Part shown: in pieces, positions 1 to 8,726 of the stretch
How the letters are laid out: each line of letters starts with the position of its first letter
Position numbering within the stretch: the first letter of the stretch is position 1
From: Aurantibacillus circumpalustris
GTDB taxonomy: Bacteria; Bacteroidota; Bacteroidia; B-17B0; Aurantibacillaceae
Length of the DNA stretch: 64,000 nt
Reading direction: 5' to 3'
Assembly: GCF_029625215.1 (NCBI RefSeq)
Contig: NZ_CP121197.1
Span: 248,001 to 312,000 of the forward strand
Position numbers and translations under genes: made by a program
The notes under the pieces: generated by a model
What the model saw: the letters and a program-made list of their open reading frames with translations, nothing else
What the model was told of the DNA's origin: nothing
Databases searched by the model: none

Positions 1-3000
1 TATTCCAGGACACAACGGGAAACCAATATTTGTTGTATTTGATATTGGAGATGGTTCAGCAATTGTAACGGTGGTAAAACCAAGACAACCGGTTGCATCC
101 GTAATTTGCGCGTTGTATACTCCAGCACATAAACCTGTTATTTCATTAGTACCTGAAGGTGCGGGTGATAACCAGGTCGCCGTGTAAGGTTGTGTGCCTC
201 CTGTAACTGTAGTAACCGCAACAGATGCTGCACCAGTACACTGCGAATTACAAGTAATACTCGATGAAACAATCGGCATGTAAGTCGGCCCACTAGAATT
301 TGGCAAAATTATACTAACAGTTGTTGTGCAACTGTGTGAATCAGAAACTGTAATTGAATAAACACCTGCAGGAATACCAGATGCGGAGAAAGAAGTGCTT
401 ATACCACCTGGCCAAACATATGTATAGCCTGGCACGCCACCAGTTGGGCTAAGGAAAACAGCTCCGTTAGATTGAGAACAGCTTGCGGGGCTAATTGCGT
501 TGTTTACCGTCATACTGGAGGGGCTGCTCAAGGAGAACGTTTGTGTGATTTTACAAAGATTATTATCTCTTACAGTGAGAGTATAAATTATACCGCCTGG
601 AAGACCGGTAACCGCTTGAGTGGTTTTTGTGGGAGGACCTGTCGGCTGCCAAGTATATTGAAGCGGGCCTGCATTATTTGTGACCGTGACAGATGCATCA
701 CCATTAGCTTGACCGAAACAAGTAGGCTGAGTGGTAAAAATGGTAGCTTGCATTAACAGAGGGTTAGTTAGTGTGGTTACTGCGGTAAGGGAGCAAGAAT
801 TTTGATCGCTTATTACTACGGTATAGTTGGGATTTGGCGTTGCACATAAAAGGGTTGGATTTTGTCCTGCACCTGCGGGAGACCAAGAGTATGTTAATGA
901 TCCTTGCGCGCCCGAAACCTGCGTAGAAATACTACCATCACAAGCAGCGTTACATTTTGGATTTGTAGGAATAAGTGTAGCGCTTAAGGGCGCTACTGCA
1001 TTTGTGGTAAAAGGTTTTAACAAAACGCAACCATTAGCATCGGTAACAGATGCTGTATATTGGGTTGCGGCGCATAAGGAATTTTCAGTTGAGAGCGTAT
1101 TGGTACTTGAAGACCAGCTGTATATATAACCAGGTACCCCGCCGGCGGCGTTCAAAGTAGCAGTAGCATTACACGAATTGGAGCAGGTTGCATTAAGTGC
1201 CGTCACTGTTCCAGTTAAAGCAGGGGGTTGTAAAATAGGGAATGTGGCTGTTGTACTGCAACTTTGAGCATCTGTTACTGTAACTGTATAAACTGTTGCA
1301 CTTGTTGCACATAAATTGGTAACTGTTTGCGTATTGCCGCCAATAGGCGTCCAAGAATAGCCTAGTGCACCTATACCACCTGTTGCACCAACCACAATGG
1401 ATCCTGTACAAGCATTATTACATTTAACATTACTCGTAGCAACTGGAGATATAACAATCGGAGAAGGTTGTGTAATGGCAAAGGTATACTGCGTTGGACA
1501 ATTCAAGGCATCCGTTAAGTTAAGAGTGTATGGGTTTGCACACAAAGCTGCTACCGTCTTTGTTCCCTGACCCGTTATAGGTGGAGTTAGAGACACCCAG
1601 TTATAAACGAATGTTGGTGACGGTAAGCTTCCTTGCGTTGGCGCTACCGTAATAGAGCCGGTGCAAATTCCATTACATCGGGTTGGTGTAACAGAAGGGT
1701 TTAACGTTACCGAAGGGGATTGAGTTATCGGAATTGAGGTACTTGTGACACACCCATTAATATCGGTACAATTAAAAGCGTAAGTTCCGCTACTGAGACC
1801 AGTTGCCACAACTCCTGAAGCAATAGTACTTGTTGGAGCAACAGGTGATACAACAAAAGCAAAAGTTCCACTACCGACAGCAGTAACCGTTGCGGCACCA
1901 GTAGAGGCTCCAAAACAGTTAACTGCACTCGAAACAGCAGTAAGTGTGGGACCTGTTGCATTGAATAAATTTATTGTGACAGAGTTAGAGCAACCAGCAC
2001 CATCTGTAACCGTATACTGATAGTTCCCACCCGGTAAACTAGAAATACAACTACCAGTGCTTGGGCCATTAGACCAGGCATTTGTATAACCTGATCCCGA
2101 TCCGCCCGTAACCGTTGTGCAAATGACACCGTCTGGATTAGTACACGCACTTGGATTTGTAGCAGTGTACAGTATAGTAATTGAAGGTGATTGATTAATT
2201 TGGAAAGTTGTTGTTTTAGGGCATAGATTTACATCCTTCACCAATAACGTATATGTACCAGCAATTTGACTCGAAATAGCCGATGTTGTTTGGTTACCAG
2301 GACTCCAAGAATAGGTATACCCCCCTACGACCCCACCACTTACGGTCGTGCTTAGAGCTCCATTGCTATAACCAAAACAGGTCACATGAGTAGTACTTGA
2401 ATTAATACTAATTGCAGGTGGCTGTGTAATAGCAATGGTAGCAGTATTTGAGCAAGCTGGCGTTGAACTATCCACAACTAAAACTTGATAGGTTCCAGAT
2501 AGAACGCCAGTTAATGTAGCTGTCGTTTGTCCAGAAGGCGTCCAGGAATAGGTATACCCAGGATTACCGCCGACAATATTATTTACAACCGCGGAACCAG
2601 TTGATAGACCATTACAAAAAATGCTTGTAGGGCTTGCGCTAACAGTAAAATTAACGATCTGAGATATTGCGACGGTTTTTGTAATTGTACAATTTTTAAA
2701 GTCGGTAATCAAAGCTGTATATGTTGCAGGGCAAAGTCCTCCTACTGTTTGCGTAGTAGCAAATGTGCCACTCAAAGAACTTGTCCATAAATATGTATAA
2801 GGAGCGGTTCCAAAAGAAGGAGTTACGGCCGCGCTGCCATTACAAACATTACAACTACCAACACTTGAAATACCCGCAGCCAGTGCAGCAGGTGTACCAA
2901 TAAGCAGGGTGGTTGTTTGCACACATAACGAATTATCTGTGACAGTTACAACAAAAGACGCTGTGGATTGACCACCGATAACTCCGTTATTATTTGTGAT

Positions 3001-6000
3001 TGTTGAACTTGATGAAACAAAATTATACGTGTTGAAAGGAGGAGTCCCTCCCGTTGCCGTTACCGTTGCTGAACCATCAGAACCACCAAAACAACTTACG
3101 TTTGAAACAGATTTTGTTAGCACAATTGGTGGTGGCGAAAATACCTGCCCTGTACTTGTTTTAGCACAAAGATTAGCATCCGTAACAGTTAGTGTATATA
3201 TTTCAGGACATAAAGAAGTTGCAGTCGCATTTGTTCCAACTGTTGCACTTAAAGAATTTGTCCATACATAGTTGTAAGAACCGGTACCACCACTAACCGT
3301 TGAACTTAAAACACCGTTACATACAGAATAGCATGAAATACTTGAGGTATTTACCGCTACAGTCAAAGATGCAGGTGCAGTTACTGTGGTCACAGCTTGC
3401 TTTGTACATCCTTTTGAATCAGTTACAAGAAGTATATAACTACCAGCAGGTTGATTCGTTAATATGTTGCCAGCATTTGGGCCCGAAGGAGTAGTCCAAG
3501 TTAAAGCATAAGTCGGGGTACCACCTGCGCCACTCCCAGTAAGCCCTGCCACGCTGGTTCCAGCACACGCTATTGGACTTGTAATATTAATTCCAGCTGT
3601 TAGCGCTGGAGGTTCAATAACTGTTATTGTTGAAGGAACAATAGAACAGCCAGATGCGTCTTTTGCAAAAACGGTGTAATTTCCCGGACAAATCCCAGTG
3701 AATGGAGGGCTACCTGTATTGCTATAACTTGCAGGTCCGGTAACTGTGTAGTTGTATGCAGGCACACCACCGCTAGGAACCGCGTTAATTGTTCCATCAC
3801 ACGGTAGCGCGTTTAAAACATTGCAGGTAAGACTGCTAGACGAAATAGCAACCGATAAGCCAGAACTTGGTTGAATAATATTTATTGTTGTAGAAGTTGG
3901 ACAGGCCGACGCGTCTTTCACGGTTAAGCTATAAATGCCATTAGAAAATGTAGACACTGCTGACGAAGTAAATGCACCCGGAGTCCAACTATAAGTGTAG
4001 GAGGAATTATTTCCCCCTGACGCCGTTACTGTTGCACCCCCATCCGACAAACCAAAACAACTGACACTTTTATTTGTAATAGCAAGCGTAACAGCCGGAG
4101 GTTGTGTGATGGTAATAAAAACAGAGGGGCTTGTACAATTATTGCCATCTAATACATTAACTGTATAAGCTGAAGAAAAAGACAATAAATTGGTTTGAGA
4201 TGGTACGTCGCCTGTCAATGCTGGTGGCCCCGGAGCAGTCCAGGTATAGTGAAAGGTACCTGTGCCTCCGGAGGGCGTGATAGAGGCCGCACCGGTTGAT
4301 GCTCCTGAACAAACTACGTTTGTTTGTGTTGGAGTTAAAGTAATTGCAGGTGGTTGAGTAATAGAAAAAGTTTGGCTTGAATTAGAACAACCATTTGCGT
4401 CAGAAACTGTTAGCGTTTCCATCCCCACGGATGCACAAAGACTTGTTCGTGAAGAAAGAGTACTGCCACTCGCAGACCAACTGTATGTATAAGGACCTGT
4501 GCCTCCGGATGCTGTTGCTGAAAGAGCTCCAATACAAACATTATTACAAGCTAGATTTGTTTGAGACATGGCCACTGACAGAGTTGCACTTGGCTCAGTA
4601 ATAACAGTGCTTGTTGAAGCAACACATCCGTTCAAATCGGTTACTGTGGCTGAAATTGGTCCAACCCCCAACCCTGTCACAGCAACAGGGTTACCAGTTG
4701 AGGTAAAAACAGCTGAATTACTAAAAGTAACCGTGTAACTTGGAGTTACTGTATTAGCCCCGCCACTTGGTGTAATAGACAATGCACCATTATTAGCACC
4801 CTTGCAATCAATTGTTGTGGTAACAGCAGTGGCTACGACGGGCGCTGGTGCACCCAAAATATCGACCACTGTATTTGAACAACCACCAGCATCAGTAATA
4901 TTAAAAGAATATGTACCAGCACATCTGTTTGGAATAGAGTAGCCAAAAGCGGTAGTAAAAGTAGTGATTGTCGTTCCAGTTGCAGTAACAGTTACCGAAA
5001 ATGGCCCATTTGGAAAAATACCACCAGCAAGGGTTCCGTCACAAGAATAATTACAAAGTGGTTCAATATTATTTGGAAAAAGACTTGCATTATTTGGAGT
5101 AAAATTACCACTAATGCCTGTTTGCAAGTTATTGCTCGCATCAAAAACAGCAATATTATAATTAAATCCAAGACAAATGCAGGCATTTGTATAGGTATAG
5201 ACTGAACCAGCAATTGAATTTGTGCCCATTGCCGCCGCAAATGCAGGACAAATAGGATTTGACACAGAAACTCTGTAAGGTGTATTCGTACAACTTGGAG
5301 ATAAACTCACAGTTATTACACCGGTACAACTTCCGGAACAGGCAGGTGTTAAAGAAATGGTTACTGGACAAACCACATTAATTGTATTTACTGAGGTATA
5401 ACCTTTAGAAGCACTCAAAGAAATTGGGACATTGTAGTTTTGGTTAGAAGATAGGTCAGCCATAATGTATACTCCTTCAGCTTTAACATCAGATGAAGCA
5501 GCTATATTAAATTTTTTTGCAGACTTAAAATAAGAATCTTTTATATCAAAATGGGCAGATGCATCTTCATTTATTATATTTCCTGCAGTTATTAAGGCGT
5601 GAGCAAAACTATAATTTCCGCCACCAAAACGAATTGTTTTTGTTTCAGTTACCTTTAATGAATTAAAGAAATAATTTCCACTTTTAAAGATCAAATTATT
5701 ATTTAATTCAAATTCCCCAATATCTATATTAATCTTGTTAGGACTTAAGGATTCAAAAATAATATCCGCCGAAGTATTTAATCTAATCTTTCTAGACAAA
5801 TTGAATGAACCTCCAATGTGAATTACACTCCCTGAATTTCCATTGAATACAAGCGCTTTTTTATCTATTTGAGTAATAAAACTTTTTGTTTGAATGTTTG
5901 AATTTATACCAACGATAAAATAATCTTGTAGACTTGAGTTATCGTCGAATACAACGTCATTTGAAGAATTTGGTAAAATATTCGCAGAAACACCGCCCGA

Positions 6001-6132
6001 AGTTAAACTCCAATGACTTGGATCATTAAAATTACCTGAACCACCCACCCAATAGAGCGTTTGAGCGCCCACGATAGCAACAGAAAACCAGCTTATAAAA
6101 ACAAAAAGTAAACGTTTGGTGTTCAAACTCAT
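1..6132 (-). CDS. Giant SprB-repeat cell-surface adhesin (3' end outside window)
   Basis: An open frame runs without a stop from the ATG at 6132 to the window edge: 2044 codons, with the C-terminus missing. Residues 1-24 form a signal peptide ending VGAQ. Residues ~25-230 are a beta-rich region without repeats. After that come roughly twenty modules of 75-80 residues, each starting with a Cys/Asn-rich motif such as ACNNVCIGALSATASGG, followed by a PYTYSWS-like strand, a 'VSDANGC' turn and a 'TQPPAITL' end. This is the SprB repeat type (PF13573) found in Bacteroidota surface adhesins, some of which carry gliding motility. Such proteins usually end in a T9SS type B domain, which should lie beyond base 1. 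It is divergent from the Nudix gene. Adhesin family is near certain; a role in gliding is inference. Confidence 0.9.
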   Translation of the reverse strand, partial: MSLNTKRLLFVFISWFSVAIVGAQTLYWVGGSGNFNDPSHWSLTSGGVSANILPNSSNDVVFDDNSSLQDYFIVGINSNIQTKSFITQIDKKALVFNGNSGSVIHIGGSFNLSRKIRLNTSADIIFESLSPNKINIDIGEFELNNNLIFKSGNYFFNSLKVTETKTIRFGGGNYSFAHALITAGNIINEDASAHFDIKDSYFKSAKKFNIAASSDVKAEGVYIMADLSSNQNYNVPISLSASKGYTSVNTINVVCPVTISLTPACSGSCTGVITVSLSPSCTNTPYRVSVSNPICPAFAAAMGTNSIAGSVYTYTNACICLGFNYNIAVFDASNNLQTGISGNFTPNNASLFPNNIEPLCNYSCDGTLAGGIFPNGPFSVTVTATGTTITTFTTAFGYSIPNRCAGTYSFNITDAGGCSNTVVDILGAPAPVVATAVTTTIDCKGANNGALSITPSGGANTVTPSYTVTFSNSAVFTSTGNPVAVTGLGVGPISATVTDLNGCVASTSTVITEPSATLSVAMSQTNLACNNVCIGALSATASGGTGPYTYSWSASGSTLSSRTSLCASVGMETLTVSDANGCSNSSQTFSITQPPAITLTPTQTNVVCSGASTGAASITPSGGTGTFHYTWTAPGPPALTGDVPSQTNLLSFSSAYTVNVLDGNNCTSPSVFITITQPPAVTLAITNKSVSCFGLSDGGATVTASGGNNSSYTYSWTPGAFTSSAVSTFSNGIYSLTVKDASACPTSTTINIIQPSSGLSVAISSSSLTCNVLNALPCDGTINAVPSGGVPAYNYTVTGPASYSNTGSPPFTGICPGNYTVFAKDASGCSIVPSTITVIEPPALTAGINITSPIACAGTSVAGLTGSGAGGTPTYALTWTTPSGPNAGNILTNQPAGSYILLVTDSKGCTKQAVTTVTAPASLTVAVNTSSISCYSVCNGVLSSTVSGGTGSYNYVWTNSLSATVGTNATATSLCPEIYTLTVTDANLCAKTSTGQVFSPPPIVLTKSVSNVSCFGGSDGSATVTATGGTPPFNTYNFVSSSSTITNNNGVIGGQSTASFVVTVTDNSLCVQTTTLLIGTPAALAAGISSVGSCNVCNGSAAVTPSFGTAPYTYLWTSSLSGTFATTQTVGGLCPATYTALITDFKNCTITKTVAISQIVNFTVSASPTSIFCNGLSTGSAVVNNIVGGNPGYTYSWTPSGQTTATLTGVLSGTYQVLVVDSSTPACSNTATIAITQPPAISINSSTTHVTCFGYSNGALSTTVSGGVVGGYTYSWSPGNQTTSAISSQIAGTYTLLVKDVNLCPKTTTFQINQSPSITILYTATNPSACTNPDGVICTTVTGGSGSGYTNAWSNGPSTGSCISSLPGGNYQYTVTDGAGCSNSVTINLFNATGPTLTAVSSAVNCFGASTGAATVTAVGSGTFAFVVSPVAPTSTIASGVVATGLSSGTYAFNCTDINGCVTSTSIPITQSPSVTLNPSVTPTRCNGICTGSITVAPTQGSLPSPTFVYNWVSLTPPITGQGTKTVAALCANPYTLNLTDALNCPTQYTFAITQPSPIVISPVATSNVKCNNACTGSIVVGATGGIGALGYSWTPIGGNTQTVTNLCATSATVYTVTVTDAQSCSTTATFPILQPPALTGTVTALNATCSNSCNATATLNAAGGVPGYIYSWSSSTNTLSTENSLCAATQYTASVTDANGCVLLKPFTTNAVAPLSATLIPTNPKCNAACDGSISTQVSGAQGSLTYSWSPAGAGQNPTLLCATPNPNYTVVISDQNSCSLTAVTTLTNPLLMQATIFTTQPTCFGQANGDASVTVTNNAGPLQYTWQPTGPPTKTTQAVTGLPGGIIYTLTVRDNNLCKITQTFSLSSPSSMTVNNAISPASCSQSNGAVFLSPTGGVPGYTYVWPGGISTSFSASGIPAGVYSITVSDSHSCTTTVSIILPNSSGPTYMPIVSSSITCNSQCTGAASVAVTTVTGGTQPYTATWLSPAPSGTNEITGLCAGVYNAQITDATGCLGFTTVTIAEPSPISNTTNIGFPLCPGI

Positions 6133-6157
6133 AAAAATTTAGACTTTATTACGGAAA

Positions 6158-6189
6158 TAAACGTAATTTGGTTGCTAAAATACCACAAA
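6158..6189 (-). promoter_or_regulatory. Candidate Bacteroidota promoter for the SprB-like adhesin
   Basis: On the minus strand TTTG (6189-6186) is followed after 20 bp by TAcgTTTa (6165-6158), close to the phylum consensus TTTG-N19-TAnnTTTG. It lies 25 bp upstream of the adhesin ATG. One mismatch in the -7 element keeps confidence moderate. Confidence 0.45.
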
Positions 6190-6255
6190 TTAACAACATA
6201 TTAACAATTTTACGGTAGATTTTTTTGGGGGTAAACCAATATTGAGTGAAAATTT

Positions 6256-6816
6256 ATGGCGAAAAAAGAACAAAATACATGGGTAACCTTAAGTTCAGAA
6301 ATTAAATACAATAATCCTTGGATTAAACTCACTGAACACAAGGTTCTAAATCCGGCCGGGAACGAAGGAATATATGGCGTTGTTGACTTTAAAAACATGG
6401 CCATTGGCGTTTTACCGCTTGACGAAGATTATAATACGTGGCTAGTCGGTCAGTGGCGTTTTCCATTAAAAGCTTATAGTTGGGAAATTCCTGAAGGAGG
6501 AGGGCCCTTGGGTATTGATCCATTGGAATCGGCCAAGAGGGAACTAAAGGAAGAAACCGGATTAATTGCAGGAAAATATACAGAATTAGGTGGGATTCAT
6601 ACTAGTAATTCGGTTTGTAATGAGTCTGGTCTACTTTATTTAGCACAAGATTTAACCTTAACAGAGGCTGAACCGGAAGAAAGCGAAGATCTTCAATTAA
6701 AAAAAATACCCTTTGAAGAAGCTTATCAAATGGTAATGGACGGAAGAATAACAGATTCTTTAAGTATGGTTGCCATTCTAAAAGTGAAAATAATGATCGA
6801 GAAAGGGCTTATTTAA
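6256..6816 (+). CDS. Nudix hydrolase (ADP-ribose pyrophosphatase-like)
   Basis: A 186-residue Nudix protein. The box lies at residues ~81-103 and ends in the metal-binding REL-K-EE-T-GL core (R95, E96, E99, E100). The family cleaves nucleoside diphosphates linked to another moiety; overall layout resembles ADP-ribose/nucleotide-sugar pyrophosphatases. The box is atypical: aligned to GX5EX7REUXEEXGU, the first Glu position is Ile88, and the loop starts with a GGGP motif. The core catalytic Glu pair is intact, so activity is plausible; the substrate cannot be read from sequence. It is divergent from the adhesin and probably transcribed alone. Confidence 0.85.
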   Translation: MAKKEQNTWVTLSSEIKYNNPWIKLTEHKVLNPAGNEGIYGVVDFKNMAIGVLPLDEDYNTWLVGQWRFPLKAYSWEIPEGGGPLGIDPLESAKRELKEETGLIAGKYTELGGIHTSNSVCNESGLLYLAQDLTLTEAEPEESEDLQLKKIPFEEAYQMVMDGRITDSLSMVAILKVKIMIEKGLI

Positions 6817-6880
6817 CCTTAAGTCTAGCTAAGAAATTTAAAATTATCACTTCTTTCAATCTCTACTTTACTTAATTAAT

Positions 6881-6888
6881 TACCTTTG
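6881..6888 (+). promoter_or_regulatory. -7 promoter element for the Pgi/Pmi gene
   Basis: TAccTTTG matches the Bacteroidota -7 consensus TAnnTTTG exactly and lies 31 bp before the ATG at 6920. No clear TTTG is present at the -33 position. Confidence 0.45.
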
Positions 6889-6919
6889 CGCTCTTCTATT
6901 TAAAAAATTATACTACTAA

Positions 6920-7900
6920 ATGAAAGCACTTGTACAGAATTTCACTAGCCAGCTTAAAGAGGCGAAAAACATTGCAGATAAAGCGGTTATTTCTGAAAGC
7001 AAAAACATTCAAAATATATTAATCAGTGGCCTTGGTGGCTCAGGCATTGGCGGAACCATTATTTCTGAATTAATTGCCGATTCTTGTACTGTACCTATCA
7101 TCATTAATAAGGATTATTTCTTGCCGGCTTTTGTAAATGAAAATACCCTTGTGATTATTTCAAGCTACTCTGGTAATACTGAAGAAACTTTAAGTGCTAT
7201 GCAAATTGCTATTTCTAAAAAAGCACAAGTAGTTTGCGTTACAAGTGGTGGCAAGGTTTTAGAATTGGCGAAACAACATCAATTTGATTTTATTGAAATT
7301 CCTGGTGGAAAACCTCCTCGCGCGTGTATAGGTTTTGGTTTAATTGAAATGATTCAGGTTTTGGTTGCCAAAGGATTTGCTGATAAAAAACTATTCTCAG
7401 ATCTAGAAAAAAGTATTACTCTTCTTGATAATGAAAATGAGACTATAAAATCAGAAGCAAAAAAAATAGCTGACCGTTTACTAAATAAATTTCCGATACT
7501 ATATTCTTTGGGTAGTTGCGAAGGAACAGTAGTTCGTTTCAGACAACAAATAAACGAGAATAGTAAAATGCTTTGTGGGCATCACACTTTTCCGGAAATG
7601 AATCACAACGAGTTAGTTGGTTGGACAACTAAAAACGAAAGTATAGTTGTAGTTACTTTTCATACTTCGTTTGATTATGCGCGCACAAAAAAACGTTACG
7701 AAGTGTGTAGACCGATTTTCGAAAAATACTCAAGTGGGGTAATTGATATAATTGCGAAGGGTGAAAGTAAACTAGAGCAATTTCTTTATCTTATAAATAT
7801 TGGTGATTGGATTAGCTGTTATATAGCTGATTTGAGAGGGATTGATCCTGTGGAAGTAAATGTGATTGATCATTTGAAGAAAGAGCTGTCGAAATTTTAA
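6920..7900 (+). CDS. Bifunctional phosphoglucose/phosphomannose isomerase
   Basis: A 326-residue SIS-domain sugar isomerase. GGSGIGG (residues 39-45) and SSYSGNTEE (81-89) are the phosphosugar-binding loops of the first SIS domain. EMNHNELVGW near residues 226-235 carries the Glu/His typical of the archaeal-type Pgi/Pmi family, which interconverts glucose-6-phosphate or mannose-6-phosphate with fructose-6-phosphate. Length matches the family. It would feed glycolysis and GDP-mannose supply, the latter fitting the glycosyltransferases further on. It has its own -7 promoter element. Family assignment is firm; relative substrate preference is not visible. Confidence 0.88.
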   Translation: MKALVQNFTSQLKEAKNIADKAVISESKNIQNILISGLGGSGIGGTIISELIADSCTVPIIINKDYFLPAFVNENTLVIISSYSGNTEETLSAMQIAISKKAQVVCVTSGGKVLELAKQHQFDFIEIPGGKPPRACIGFGLIEMIQVLVAKGFADKKLFSDLEKSITLLDNENETIKSEAKKIADRLLNKFPILYSLGSCEGTVVRFRQQINENSKMLCGHHTFPEMNHNELVGWTTKNESIVVVTFHTSFDYARTKKRYEVCRPIFEKYSSGVIDIIAKGESKLEQFLYLINIGDWISCYIADLRGIDPVEVNVIDHLKKELSKF

Positions 7901-7910
7901 CATCCCTTCT

Positions 7911-7957
7911 TTAACCACAAAGGACACAAAGTAGATCACAAAAACCACAAAGAAAAT
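7911..7957. repeat. ACCACAAAG/ACACAAAG dispersed repeat relic
   Basis: An imperfect run of AACCACAAAG / GACACAAAG / CACAAA-type words between two genes. It is related in sequence to the ACCACAGAG/ACACAAAG block at 30181-30279 and the short one near 23134. No coding potential. Confidence 0.45.
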
Positions 7958-8008
7958 TTTCGAAGTTTCCTTTCAGATTTGCTAATTCAACTTTATTTTA
8001 TTGAACAA

Positions 8009-8725
8009 ATGCCAGCAAACAAAACCATAATTTTCCAAGATCTTGGTGTAATGGACTACAAACACTGCTGGGATTATCAGGAGGAATTGTTTAATAAAAC
8101 CATACAACAAAAAATCGCTAATAGAAATCTTCCTGAAACAGAACAAACACAAACCAAAAATCATTTATTATTTGTAGAACATCCGCATGTTTATACCCTT
8201 GGTAAAAGTGGTGATGAAAAAAATCTTCTTTTAAATGAAGAAGCTCTTTCAGAAAAAGCTGCAACTTATTATAAAATAAATCGGGGTGGCGATATTACTT
8301 ATCATGGCCCGGGACAGTTAGTAGCTTACCCTATTTTAGATTTGGATAACTTTTTCACCGACATACATAAATATTTAAGATTACTTGAAGAAACAATTAT
8401 TCTTACTTTAAAAGAGTATGGCGTTGAAAGTGGCAGAAGCGCAGGAGAAACTGGTGTATGGCTAGATGCAGAGGATAAAACAAAAGCTAGAAAAATTTGC
8501 GCCATGGGTGTGAGGTGCAGCAGATGGGTGACCATGCATGGCTGGGGGTTTAATGTAAATGCAAATTTAGATTACTTTAATAATATTATTCCTTGTGGAA
8601 TTCAAGATAAGGCAGTAACTAGCTTAAATAAAGAACTTGGCAAAGAAGTGGATATGAATGAAATTAAAGACAAATTGAAAAAGAACTTTACAAAACTTTT
8701 TGGTGCCCATTTTTTTCAAAAGTAA
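8009..8725 (+). CDS. lipB: Lipoyl(octanoyl) transferase LipB
   Basis: Moves octanoyl from acyl carrier protein to lipoyl domains of 2-oxoacid dehydrogenases and the glycine cleavage H protein, the first step of lipoate synthesis. Recognised by EHPHVYTLGKSG, RGGDITYHGPGQLVAYP and the catalytic pair: Lys162 (in RKICAMGVR) and Cys196 (in IIPCGI). The ATG at 8009 is preferred over an in-frame TTG at 7979, because the family's conserved part starts just after it and the TTG would add ten hydrophobic residues without precedent. That gives 238 aa. The stop codon is 1 bp from the stop of the convergent T9SS gene, with no terminator between. Confidence 0.93.
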   Translation: MPANKTIIFQDLGVMDYKHCWDYQEELFNKTIQQKIANRNLPETEQTQTKNHLLFVEHPHVYTLGKSGDEKNLLLNEEALSEKAATYYKINRGGDITYHGPGQLVAYPILDLDNFFTDIHKYLRLLEETIILTLKEYGVESGRSAGETGVWLDAEDKTKARKICAMGVRCSRWVTMHGWGFNVNANLDYFNNIIPCGIQDKAVTSLNKELGKEVDMNEIKDKLKKNFTKLFGAHFFQK

Positions 8726-8726
8726 T

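Noticed and set aside
1193-5371. Several short minus- and plus-strand frames within the adhesin region
   Set aside because: They are out of frame with the continuous SprB-repeat frame and encode Cys/Leu-rich nonsense typical of repeat shadows.
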